Source: Solirubrobacterales bacterium (lineage in GTDB: Bacteria; Actinomycetota; Thermoleophilia; Solirubrobacterales; Solirubrobacteraceae). From it: a stretch of DNA of 32,480 nt. Shown here piece after piece: positions 1 to 6,825 of the stretch (the first letter of the stretch is position 1; each line of letters opens with the position of its first letter). The stretch covers positions 1 to 32,480 of the forward strand of contig PLYX01000200.1 of assembly GCA_003151895.1 (NCBI GenBank). Reading direction: 5' to 3'. Below the pieces are notes generated by a model, which worked only from the letters and a program-made list of their open reading frames with translations, was not told the DNA's origin and did no database searches. Both the position numbers and the translations under genes were made by a program.

Positions 1-12
1 ACGGTGGGAAAG

Positions 13-270
13 ATGAGCTCGCGGAAGCTTCTTGCACGGATCGCGCGTGGGACGGTGATGAATGTCGCCTTCGCCGACCTGCGCAGCCTCGTGGAGGATC
101 TCGGCTTCGAGCTGCGCCGAGTCAGCGGCAGCCATCACATCTTCGCCCACCCCGACATCCCGGAGCTCCTGAACCTTCAGGACGCTCAAGGCCAAGCCAA
201 GCCCTACCAGGTCCGCCAGCTCCTGCGGCTCATCGAGCGCTACGATCTAAAACTGGAGAGCAAGCAATGA
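13..270 (+). CDS. hicA: HicA-family type II toxin (mRNA interferase)
   Basis: Short protein of about 85 residues with the HicA/YcfA signature: a central G-F-x-L-x-R-x-x-G-S-H-H-I-F segment (catalytic His in the GSHH context) followed by HPDIPELLNLQ. Family members are double-stranded-RNA-binding-fold ribonucleases that cut mRNA until bound by HicB. The ATG at 13 is preferred because the N-terminal SSRKLLARI stretch is the usual start of the longer HicA subtype; an in-frame GTG at 4 is possible, and the window edge hides anything further upstream. Its stop overlaps the start of the next gene by four bases (ATGA), the usual toxin-antitoxin coupling. Family assignment is confident; activity is inferred. 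Confidence 0.85.
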   Translation: MSSRKLLARIARGTVMNVAFADLRSLVEDLGFELRRVSGSHHIFAHPDIPELLNLQDAQGQAKPYQVRQLLRLIERYDLKLESKQ

Positions 271-482
271 GCGACTATCACATCAACCTCTTCTACAGCG
301 ACGAGGACGACAGCTACATAGCGGACATCCCGGACCTCGACGCCTGCTCGGCGTTCGGCTCGAGCCCCGAGGAGGCGCTGGCCGAGGTAGAGACGGCCAA
401 GGAAGCGTGGCTGACCGCCGCGCGAGAGGCCGGTCGCCCGGTCCCGGAGCCGCGCTACCGTCCCGCGATCTACGCCCGGTAG
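267..482 (+). CDS. hicB: HicB-family antitoxin
   Basis: 71-residue protein with the HicB core: an N-terminal strand followed by DDSYIADIPDLDACSAFG and EEALAEVETAKEAW, matching the usual 'Y.a.iPdlpgc.a.G.t.eeAl.n...ai..wl' pattern. It is the partial RNase-H-like fold that occludes the HicA active site. No C-terminal HTH or RHH domain is visible, so this is the short form; autoregulation, if any, would need another DNA-binding part. Start ATG overlaps the HicA stop. Confidence 0.85.
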   Translation: MSDYHINLFYSDEDDSYIADIPDLDACSAFGSSPEEALAEVETAKEAWLTAAREAGRPVPEPRYRPAIYAR

Positions 483-647
483 GGTCAATCCTCGCCCGGC
501 AGGCACGCTGGGAGAGCGGCAGTTCGTCGGGTTGAACATCATCCCCCTCCCCCGCGGCTCAACCGCGTCACGGTCACGGGCTTCCTCGTGTGCGAGGCCC
601 CTCATCTCCCCCTGATCGAGGTGGAGAGTGAGGGGCGCGCGCACGGT

Positions 648-1154
648 TTAACTGGCCGCGAGGCTGTAGCGGCGGGGCTTGTCGCTGTCCCGGCGCACCT
701 GCTTGGCGTTGGTCAGCCGAGTCAAGCAATTGCTGGTCGCGCCGGAGCTTCGGTTCAGGGCCTTCGCGACGGTGGTCGGCCCGTGAGGGCCGCTGCCGGC
801 GTTTTCCTTCAGGTAGCTCAGGATGAGCCCATCGAGCTGCCCCGGCTTCAGACGCTCATCAGCCGCCTTCGGCTTGGCGTCCTTTGCGGCCTTCGGCTTC
901 GCGGTCTTCGCCACCGGCTCGGCGGATGCCAACGCGAAGCGGTCCGGCAGTCGGCGGGGCCCGTCGCGTCCGCCCTCGGTGCGGCGCACTTCGCCCGAGC
1001 TCGCCAGCCGCGCGAGCACCTTGCTCGCGGTCGACCGGCCGAGGCCGGCGGCGCTCGCGACGTCTGCCGCAGTCGCGCCCGGCTCGGAGGCCAGGGCCTT
1101 GACGATCGCCTGCTCGGAGGCGGGCTTCTCGGTGGTTTGCTTGCTGTTCTTCAT
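648..1154 (-). CDS. Two-domain winged-helix DNA-binding protein
   Basis: 168 residues. Residues 12-60 form a winged helix (AIVKALASEPGATAADVASAAGL then GRSTASKVLARLASSGEVRR). Residues 80-103 are a Lys/Ala/Pro linker (KTAKPKAAKDAKPKAADE). Residues 105-166 are a second winged helix (LDGLILSYLKENAGSG, then TTVAKALNRSSGATSNCLTRL and VRR wing). ATG at 1154 is chosen over upstream in-frame codons because a strong ribosome site, AAAGGAGA, lies 7 bases before it. Related two-wing proteins occur in actinobacterial mobile elements; role here is probably transcriptional. It faces a small membrane protein across a shared regulatory region containing a duplicated motif. Confidence 0.7.
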   Translation of the reverse strand: MKNSKQTTEKPASEQAIVKALASEPGATAADVASAAGLGRSTASKVLARLASSGEVRRTEGGRDGPRRLPDRFALASAEPVAKTAKPKAAKDAKPKAADERLKPGQLDGLILSYLKENAGSGPHGPTTVAKALNRSSGATSNCLTRLTNAKQVRRDSDKPRRYSLAAS

Positions 1155-1206
1155 CGCGAATCTCCTTTGATTTGGACGCCTTGCTCGGCGTTGGTCGTGG
1201 ACGTGG

Positions 1207-1235
1207 TAGCTCGATCCGCGAGGGATCTCAAGTCC
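1207..1235 (-). promoter_or_regulatory. Putative promoter/operator, copy 1 of a divergent duplicated motif
   Basis: Read toward the two-winged-helix gene, this is GGACTTGA, eight variable bases, then GCGGATCGAGCTA. The same motif, 24 of 29 positions identical, occurs at 1303-1331 facing the opposite gene. TTGAGA could be a -35 box. It lies 52 bases before the start codon at 1154. Whether it is a promoter or an activator site cannot be told from sequence alone. Confidence 0.5.
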
Positions 1236-1302
1236 AATCCGCACAAAGCCCCGAACGCTCCCGGCCACCTCGCGTGGCGCTGCTCGCGGCGGCTTGGCGA
1301 AA

Positions 1303-1331
1303 GGACTTGAACTTCCCGGCGGATCGAGCTA
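1303..1331 (+). promoter_or_regulatory. Putative promoter/operator, copy 2 of a divergent duplicated motif
   Basis: GGACTTGA, eight variable bases, GCGGATCGAGCTA, facing the membrane protein gene and ending 44 bases before its ATG at 1376. It is the mirror partner of the copy at 1207-1235; both arms are in exact register about a centre at 1269. TTGAAC could serve as -35 with TAGACG 17 bases downstream as a weak -10. Confidence 0.5.
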
Positions 1332-1375
1332 GACGTGTGTGCGACGCCCGACCAACCGACGCGAAAGGACGCGCC

Positions 1376-1708
1376 ATGCCCACGATGACCGGACTGCTCA
1401 GCCTGCTCGCGACCGGCGTGCTCGTCGTCCTCGGCGTCTGGCTGCTGGGCGGGATCCTGCTTCGAGTCAGCGGCGTCCTCTTGGTCGCCGGAGGGCTTCT
1501 GAGCACCGCCGCGACCGGCTCGCCGTCGGCGGCGCTGCTCACGCTGCTCGGAGCGGTCGCCTGGCTATGCGGACAGTGGCACTACGGCGCGCGTCATCAC
1601 TGCTTCAGCTCCCCGCTCGCGCGGCGCGTATTCCACGAGGCGCTGCCCCGACAGCTTGACCCCACGCGGGGGTGGGGTGTGCCCAACGTGTCGCCGGAGG
1701 GGCGGTAG
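1376..1708 (+). CDS. Small two- to three-helix membrane protein
   Basis: 110 residues, start ATG preceded by GAAAGGA at seven bases. Residues 7-46 are strongly hydrophobic (LLSLLATGVLVVLGVWLLGG then VSGVLLVAGGLL), residues 51-66 form a further apolar stretch (SAALLTLLGAVAWLCG). The C-terminal tail is cytoplasmic-looking with a conserved-looking HYGARHHCFSSPLARRVFHEALP segment and ends DPTRGWGVP. I do not know a function; proteins of this type recur beside mobile-element genes of high-GC actinobacteria. It is divergent from the two-winged-helix regulator and shares its promoter motif, suggesting co-regulation. Confidence 0.7.
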   Translation: MPTMTGLLSLLATGVLVVLGVWLLGGILLRVSGVLLVAGGLLSTAATGSPSAALLTLLGAVAWLCGQWHYGARHHCFSSPLARRVFHEALPRQLDPTRGWGVPNVSPEGR

Positions 1709-1836
1709 GGCGCAGCGGGGTTGTGGTGGCGCTCAGGGGGCGAGCGGACGGCGCCTACGCTGAGGTCTGTCTGCCGCGACCCTGCTCCGGCTGGAGGTTG
1801 ATGACGTCCCCGCCGCGCAGGTGGGTCAGAGCTGCG

Positions 1837-3114
1837 TCAGTGGGTAACCGTCGTTGCGGGGGCGCTTGACCACGAGTGCGGGCGTTGAAGTATTCGTGAG
1901 CGTGTCGGCAGCGCACGAAAGAGGACGAGTACGGCGCGTGGGGTCTGAACGGCGTCAACCGCAAGCGCGCTGCCACGACCGTGCGAGTCGGTGACGAGAA
2001 GTGGCTCGTACTGTTCGGCACCCTCTATGGCTGCCGCAAGCGACTGCCTGATTAGCGTCTCGGCGGAGCCGGTCATCTTCCATCGGAAGCGCTTCTCAAA
2101 TGACTCTGAGCAGTAGAGGTGGTGGGGCATGAGCATTCCTGTCGACGATCCACGGAACGAGATGGCGAGCGCGCAGTCTTGGCGTGTTTCCTCGACGATG
2201 CGTCGCGCCGTCGCCTGCATCGAGATCCGGAACCTGCCCGCCAGACCGTCGATGACGTCCATGGTGAGAGGCGAGTCGTCGGCCTCACGGCGCAGACGAT
2301 CGCCTTGCGCCAGAAGCTCGATCGCAGCCTGGTTGGCTTGCCGCTCGTATAGATCGCGGATGTCCGGGCGAAGTCGCTTCTTGTCGTCGAGGTAGGCAAA
2401 CAGCTCGCGATGCTCGGGCAGAACGTAATGCCCGATCTCGTGGCCGAGGACGAACCGCTTGCGCAGCGGATACATCTCCGGATTGATCCAGACCTCGCGC
2501 GCTCGGAAATGGATCGCGCCTTGGAGCTTGCTCCAGACCTGGTCGACGAGGTCGCCGAAGCGGTGTCGTAGCTTGCGTCGCTCCTCGGCGTGGAGCGTCA
2601 TCTCGCCCGCCGCGACGAGCTCGGCGGCCTCCATGACCTGCCCCAGAGGAGTCGGAACCTCACCGAGCGAGTCGGCCTGGCGAAGCAGAGCGAGAACATA
2701 CCGGCGGATACGTGCAAGCTCCTCGCCGGGGAGCTCACCGTCGAGGCTGGCGAGGCTGAAGGTCGCCCCTTGGCTGCGGATCGCATCGAGAAACGCGCGA
2801 ACCAGTTCGAGCTCCTTGTCGTCGATCTCCTCGCCTAGGTAGCTGAGCGCGCGCTCATGGTTGGCCGACAGCCCCGACTCGATATAGCCGGCCCAATCCA
2901 TGAGTACCGGGAAGGGCACGTCATAGCCGCGGGCGAGCTTCTGGAGGATCGCCGGCGCAGGCTGGGCCACGTCGCCGCGCTCGAGCTGAGAGAGATAGCC
3001 GTGGTTGACACCCGCCTTCTTGGCGACCTCACGCAACCCCAGGTCCTTCTCTTCGCGCAGTTCGCGCAGTCTCGGCCCGACTCCGGCCGTGTCCGCTGGG
3101 TCTTCCTTGCTCAT
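1837..3114 (-). CDS. XRE-family repressor fused to ImmA/IrrE metallopeptidase
   Basis: 425 residues. Residues 14-68 are a Cro/C1-type HTH (LRELREEKDLGLREVAKKAGV, then NHGYLSQLERG). Residues 200-310 are an ImmA/IrrE zinc protease domain with HEIGH at 225-229 and a downstream third-ligand region YERQANQAAIELL (E258). Known members cleave a repressor or antitoxin, often relieving repression of neighbouring genes. The C-terminus (about 310-425) may be a sensor part. The ATG at 3114 is chosen because a -10-like CATAAT ends six bases before it and TTGCGT sits 16 bases further up, implying a leaderless transcript; there is no convincing ribosome site. It is divergent from the Ubl operon and the two promoters share operators, so it probably controls that operon and itself. 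Confidence 0.85.
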   Translation of the reverse strand: MSKEDPADTAGVGPRLRELREEKDLGLREVAKKAGVNHGYLSQLERGDVAQPAPAILQKLARGYDVPFPVLMDWAGYIESGLSANHERALSYLGEEIDDKELELVRAFLDAIRSQGATFSLASLDGELPGEELARIRRYVLALLRQADSLGEVPTPLGQVMEAAELVAAGEMTLHAEERRKLRHRFGDLVDQVWSKLQGAIHFRAREVWINPEMYPLRKRFVLGHEIGHYVLPEHRELFAYLDDKKRLRPDIRDLYERQANQAAIELLAQGDRLRREADDSPLTMDVIDGLAGRFRISMQATARRIVEETRQDCALAISFRGSSTGMLMPHHLYCSESFEKRFRWKMTGSAETLIRQSLAAAIEGAEQYEPLLVTDSHGRGSALAVDAVQTPRAVLVLFRALPTRSRILQRPHSWSSAPATTVTH

Positions 3115-3120
3115 CTGTTC

Positions 3121-3148
3121 ATTATGGCTGATCCGGAGGACGACGCAA
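3121..3148 (-). promoter_or_regulatory. Leaderless promoter of the XRE-ImmA/IrrE gene
   Basis: On the minus strand: TTGCGT (3143-3148), 16-base spacer, CATAAT (3121-3126), then six bases to the ATG at 3114. This spacing places the transcription start at or next to the start codon. The -35 box overlaps the left half-site of the operator at 3145-3167. Confidence 0.6.
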
Positions 3149-3188
3149 CCGCAATGGTCGTGGTTGCAACCTCCGCCAAGCTGGTTGC
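3145..3188. promoter_or_regulatory. Two overlapping operators between the XRE-ImmA/IrrE gene and the Ubl operon
   Basis: GCAACC-N11-GGTTGC occurs twice: half-sites at 3145-3150 and 3162-3167, and at 3166-3171 and 3183-3188. The two copies share their central GC, giving the perfect 10-bp palindrome GGTTGCAACC at 3162-3171. The array covers the -35 of the leftward promoter and reaches the base just before the -10 (TATACT, 3189-3194) of the rightward one. An XRE dimer binding each copy would repress both directions; this binding is inferred. Confidence 0.7.
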
Positions 3189-3194
3189 TATACT
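3164..3194 (+). promoter_or_regulatory. Promoter of the Ubl conjugation operon
   Basis: A near-consensus -10, TATACT at 3189-3194, with TTGCAA at 3164-3169 as the candidate -35. The 19-base spacing is long for sigma-70, so the operator-binding protein may also influence strength. The ribosome site GGAGG lies at 3228-3232, ahead of the ATG at 3238. Confidence 0.55.
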
Positions 3195-3237
3195 GACCGG
3201 GAGAGTCCGACATAGCAGCGCCGACCCGGAGGATCCA

Positions 3238-3486
3238 ATGAGCTCGCAACCAGAGTCCGAGAAAGAGAAGAAGTACTTCGTCAACATCGAAGGTGCCGAA
3301 GAGCCGTGGCACGAAGACAAGATCACGGTGCCCCAGATCCGCGAGCTTGGCGGCTGGGACGCCAGCCAGCCTGTCGTCGAGGTCAACCTCGAGAAGAACA
3401 CCGAGCGCACGCTGGAGGAAGACGACGTCGTGACCCTGAAGCCGGGCCACGGGTTCGCGAAGAAGATCAAGTTCCAGCGCGGCTGA
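3238..3486 (+). CDS. Single-domain ubiquitin-like protein (Multi_ubiq type)
   Basis: 82 residues: a charged tail (1-12) then one beta-grasp ubiquitin-like domain (YFVNIEGAEEPWHEDKITV, PQIRELGGWD, PVVEVNLEKN, then EDDVVTLKPGHGFAKKIKF). This resembles the PF14452 multi-ubiquitin repeats, here present as one copy. The protein ends directly in RG, so the C-terminal glycine needed for adenylation is already exposed and no processing is needed. ATG at 3238 follows GGAGG by five bases. Its stop overlaps the next start (TGATG). It is first in an operon with E2-like, JAMM and E1-like genes, so it is the likely modifier conjugated to a target. Confidence 0.85.
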   Translation: MSSQPESEKEKKYFVNIEGAEEPWHEDKITVPQIRELGGWDASQPVVEVNLEKNTERTLEEDDVVTLKPGHGFAKKIKFQRG

Positions 3487-3881
3487 TGGACGCCGAACGC
3501 CTCCAACAGGAGCTCGAGTTGCTCCGAACCGTCTACCCCGATCTGGAGTATTGCCACGACGAGGATGTCCACTGGGTCAGAATTCCCCGCTATCCAGTGC
3601 CCACGGGCTGGTCGTGCAGCGAGGTGGAGATCGCGTTCCGGATTCCCGATGAGACGGGACAGGCGCCCTATGCCTTCTTTGTGCGCCCGCGGCTCCATCT
3701 CGCCGCTGGCGGGACGATCAGCAACTACACCGAGGTCGCCAGCACCCCGTGGGGCTCGGACTTCGCGCAGTTCTCCTGGAGCCCGCTCGAGCAATGGCTA
3801 CCCAAGGCCGAGATTCGCGCGGGAGCGAACATGCTCAACTTTGCGCGCTCGTTCGCTGACCGGCTGGCGGACTTGTCGTGA
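3486..3881 (+). CDS. E2-like protein (Prok-E2 family E)
   Basis: 131 residues with the layout of prokaryotic E2 family E (PF14462): YPVPTGWSCSEVEIAFRIPD, then a PYAFFVRPRLHL strand, a GG turn, and FAQFSWSPLEQWLP near residues 93-106. In this gene neighbourhood such proteins would carry the activated Ubl from the E1. The only cysteines are C23 and C44; none lies after the third strand where canonical E2 enzymes keep the catalytic Cys. C44, in the conserved GW(S)C segment, is the only plausible thioester residue, or the protein may be a non-catalytic scaffold. Start overlaps the Ubl stop; its own stop overlaps the next GTG start. Confidence 0.75.
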   Translation: MDAERLQQELELLRTVYPDLEYCHDEDVHWVRIPRYPVPTGWSCSEVEIAFRIPDETGQAPYAFFVRPRLHLAAGGTISNYTEVASTPWGSDFAQFSWSPLEQWLPKAEIRAGANMLNFARSFADRLADLS

Positions 3882-4405
3882 GCGTGGTCTTTACGACCAC
3901 GAGCGAGCTGTACCAGGTGGCTCGCAGGCATCTGGCGAGCGGCCCCGAGCAGGCCGGTTTCTTCCTCGCTGACTACGACCCCGACCTACGTGCGTATGTC
4001 TTGCGTGAGTGGCGAGCGGTCCCGGTCTTGGGATTCGAGGTCCACAACGACTACCACCTGACGCTGAAGGACGAGGTCGGAGCCGAAGCGATCAAGTGGG
4101 CGTGGGACGCTGGCGCCAGTCTCGTGGAGGCGCACTCCCACACGGCGGATGGCCTTGCCTGCTTCTCCCCGAGCGACCTCTCGGGGCTTGACGAATGGGT
4201 GCCCCAGGTCCGATGGCGCCTACGCGGCAGGCCGTACGCGGCGCTCGTGACCGCCGGTGAGCGCTTCGACGCGCTGGCGTGGATCGACGATTCCAAGACG
4301 CCGGATCAGGTCGCGCAGATCGCGGTTGACGGCATGACCTATCCGGCAAGCGCGGAGACCTTGTCGCGGTGGACGGCCCTTCGGGAGTGGCCTCGTGCCC
4401 GGTGA
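3878..4405 (+). CDS. JAMM/JAB-family deubiquitinase-like metalloprotease
   Basis: 175 residues with an MPN/JAMM site: E25 in PEQAGFFL, then H86-S-H88, and S97-P-S-D100, i.e. HxH-x8-SxxD. All zinc ligands and the catalytic Glu are present. Family members remove ubiquitin-like tags or trim precursors. Because the Ubl here already ends in glycine, deconjugation seems more likely than maturation. The gene starts with GTG inside a GTGA overlap and ends overlapping the E1-like gene, so all four genes are translated together. Confidence 0.85.
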   Translation: MSVVFTTTSELYQVARRHLASGPEQAGFFLADYDPDLRAYVLREWRAVPVLGFEVHNDYHLTLKDEVGAEAIKWAWDAGASLVEAHSHTADGLACFSPSDLSGLDEWVPQVRWRLRGRPYAALVTAGERFDALAWIDDSKTPDQVAQIAVDGMTYPASAETLSRWTALREWPRAR

Positions 4406-5321
4406 GCGCTACAGCCGCAACGAGGCCCTGTTCGGCGTCGAGGGTCAACGCAAGATCGCAGCGACCAGGGTCGCAATCCTAGGGCTGGGCGGACTGGGAT
4501 CGCATATCGCCCAGCAGCTCGCGTACCTCGGTGTCGCAAGCTACGCCCTGATTGACCAAGACGTGGTGACCGAATCGAGCCTGAATCGGCTCATCGGTGC
4601 GGTGGACGCCGACATCGAAGCCAAGACCGAGAAGGTCAAGGTCGCAAAGCGCATGATCGAGGCGATCAACCCGGCCGCAGACGCAAAAGCACTCTGCGCG
4701 AAACTAGACGCCTCCGAGGCGGAGACGCTGATCTCCGAGGCTGACGTCGTGTTTGCATGCCTGGATCGCGATCTGGCTCGTCTCCAGGCGACCGTGCTGT
4801 GTTCGCGATACGCCAAGCCGTGCTTCGATCTCGCGAGCGACACTGGCGAGGAGGATGACCAGCCGTGGTACGGCGGGCGAGTGATCTTCTGCGATGGCTC
4901 ACGGTGTCTGGTCTGCCTCGGCTTGCTCGACCAGGAGGAGATGAGGCGCGAGAGCAAGACGCCGGCTCAGCGCGAGGCGCACGAGCGCATATACGGGGTG
5001 CGCCAGGGAGCGTTGGCGGGCACCGGCCCGATGGTCGTGTCCGTCAACGGCGTAGTTGCCTCAATCGCGATCACCGAGTTCATGGTGCTCCGAACCGGCA
5101 TGCGGGAGCTGCACTCCTACCTCATCTACCACGGCGCGCAGCAAGTGATCCGGCACTCGCTCGATACGCCAGAGTCCGGCTGCTATTACTGCGACGGAAC
5201 TTGGGGAAGCGCTCTAGGCGAGGGCGCTGCCAGACCGTCGCTCATAGAGATCGGTGTCGAGCAGCTCCTCGGGGTTGGGAAGCAAGCCTGGCTGGACGGT
5301 CCTGCGCTTCTGGGGTCATGA
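4395..5321 (+). CDS. E1-like ThiF/MoeB-family Ubl-activating enzyme
   Basis: 308 residues, Rossmann-type adenylation domain: GLGGLGS at 30-36 (nucleotide loop), DQD at 54-56, NR at 64-65, lysine-rich helix near 80, and CLDR at 122-125. Two CxxC pairs, C171/C174 and C263/C266, form the structural zinc site. There is no Cys between residues 174 and 263, where ThiF/MoeB-like E1 proteins have the crossover-loop thioester Cys; C143 (KPCFDL) is an alternative. It probably adenylates the C-terminal glycine of the Ubl. GTG start at 4395 overlaps the JAMM gene by 11 bases. It is the last gene of the operon. Confidence 0.85.
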   Translation: MPGERYSRNEALFGVEGQRKIAATRVAILGLGGLGSHIAQQLAYLGVASYALIDQDVVTESSLNRLIGAVDADIEAKTEKVKVAKRMIEAINPAADAKALCAKLDASEAETLISEADVVFACLDRDLARLQATVLCSRYAKPCFDLASDTGEEDDQPWYGGRVIFCDGSRCLVCLGLLDQEEMRRESKTPAQREAHERIYGVRQGALAGTGPMVVSVNGVVASIAITEFMVLRTGMRELHSYLIYHGAQQVIRHSLDTPESGCYYCDGTWGSALGEGAARPSLIEIGVEQLLGVGKQAWLDGPALLGS

Positions 5322-5577
5322 GATCGATCGCGATCGCGAGGGCTGCGCGCAGCGGGCTAGGCTCGCCCACGCTGAAAGGGGGCCGTAGCCTGCAAAACCG
5401 AGGGCCGATCTGGACGCTGCCGAGGACAGCCTCGCGTCCAACCGCTCGGACTCGGCCAGTTGCATCAAGCGCTTCAGAGCACGGCAGCACACCCCAGACG
5501 CTACCGCAGTCGCTGCGTTCCCTGGGCATCGCCTCGCGGCCAGCGGGACACCGAATCGGCGATGCTTGCGGTCACAA

Positions 5578-6825
5578 ATGACCGCCGGTTACCGCCCAGT
5601 TCGCGACCTGCCCGCCGACCGCCGGTATCCCGGCGACACGCGACAGGTCGAGTTCTCAGCAGAGCCCGACCAGCAACGCATAGACGGCGCCGTCAAGATG
5701 CTGACTGAGCTGGCGGCTGCCGCCGACGGCGTTGGCGCTCCGGAGGGCCAACGTCTGCGGGTGTGCCTGACGCTCGTGCGCCTGCCGATCGGACTGCCGT
5801 TCAACCTGTTCGGCTTCCACCTCGCCGGTGTCGACGCCGACGGCGAGGTCATCGACGAAGTCTCTGAGGAGCACGAGATCCTCTACGCCTTTGTAGTCAA
5901 CCAGCCCGTCGCGCTGATGCGCGAAACGGCCGTGCGCTTCCTACTCGACCTGGTTGCCCGCCAGGCTCCTATCCAGCAGGTGATGCAGAACCAGCGCTCT
6001 GTCGATGAGCTGCCGCGACTGATCGCTGCGAGCGACACTTCGACGGCCGAACTGGCGTGGGACATGCCACCCGAGATGGCGCAGGCCCTCAGCATGGTCG
6101 GCGAGCGCGCAGCCGACGCGCAGCTGCGCTTGCAGGTGCGTTTCCAGCTCGACCCGTTTCCTGACCACCGGGGTCTCGCCGCGCGTGTCCCTGCGCTACG
6201 CGCGCTGTACGACCGCGAGGAGCGGGTCCGTGACGCCGTCGACCGCACGGTCTCTGCCATCGGCGCCCGCCACCCCTCGCTCCGCGGCGGACGCGAGGAC
6301 ATCCGCGGGTTCCTGCGAAGCCAGACAACCCTCCAGGGCATGCGCCAGTTCCTCAACCAGACCGTCCGCGACGCGGAGGTCTGCGGCAACGGCTACCTGC
6401 AGGCCGGTGTGACGGGGCTCGACGCGCATCTGAGGTGCCTGCGACCTGAGCAGGTGCAGCTCCCGGCCGACGGCCGCTTCCTCGAGCTGACGGGATCGGC
6501 GCCCCAGGTGTTCGAGCCCGACGGGCTGTTGCACCTGCGCGGCCTCGAGCAGATCGACTCCCGCTACGGCATCTCGATCCTCGAGCCGCTGTTGTACGTG
6601 TCCGCCAGGCGCGAGATCGTCGCGAACGTCCGCGCCGCCGCGAAGGTGATGCCGCCGGGGGCGCCCGAGGCGGTACGGTCCAAAACCGAGCAGCTGCTCG
6701 CCGTCGTGGCGAGCATCGAGGCGCAAACCGACGAGCAGCTCGATCGACTGCTCGAGTTCTTCCCTCGTGGCCTTGACGCGCCGAGCGAAGACCTCTACTT
6801 CCCCGGGCAGGAGTCCTTCGGGTGA
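5578..6825 (+). CDS. Phage portal-like protein of unknown role
   Basis: 415 residues. The N-terminal 200 residues are unfamiliar. Residues 213-345 follow the pattern of HK97-type portal proteins: a helix EERVRDAVDRTVSAIGARHP, then MRQFLNQTVRDAEVCGNGYLQ (portal 'dallyGNay.ei'), RCLRPEQVQL (portal 'L.pe.v'), and DGLLHLRG...RYGISILEPLL (portal 'iiHi.....yGiSpl'). No terminase, capsid or other phage genes are nearby. The C-terminus (about 70 residues) is short for a portal. It overlaps the following membrane-protein gene (GTGA). ATG at 5578 is used; an in-frame ATG at 5566 is possible and neither has a clear ribosome site. The portal assignment is by pattern only. Confidence 0.5.
   Translation: MTAGYRPVRDLPADRRYPGDTRQVEFSAEPDQQRIDGAVKMLTELAAAADGVGAPEGQRLRVCLTLVRLPIGLPFNLFGFHLAGVDADGEVIDEVSEEHEILYAFVVNQPVALMRETAVRFLLDLVARQAPIQQVMQNQRSVDELPRLIAASDTSTAELAWDMPPEMAQALSMVGERAADAQLRLQVRFQLDPFPDHRGLAARVPALRALYDREERVRDAVDRTVSAIGARHPSLRGGREDIRGFLRSQTTLQGMRQFLNQTVRDAEVCGNGYLQAGVTGLDAHLRCLRPEQVQLPADGRFLELTGSAPQVFEPDGLLHLRGLEQIDSRYGISILEPLLYVSARREIVANVRAAAKVMPPGAPEAVRSKTEQLLAVVASIEAQTDEQLDRLLEFFPRGLDAPSEDLYFPGQESFG

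Noticed and set aside
588..1310. 240-codon plus-strand open frame
   Set aside because: Antisense shadow of the two-winged-helix gene; no domain and no ribosome site.
5343..5354. Palindrome GCTGCGCGCAGC after the E1-like gene as a terminator
   Set aside because: No T-tract and a self-complementary sequence of this length is not rare in GC-rich DNA; a role cannot be supported.
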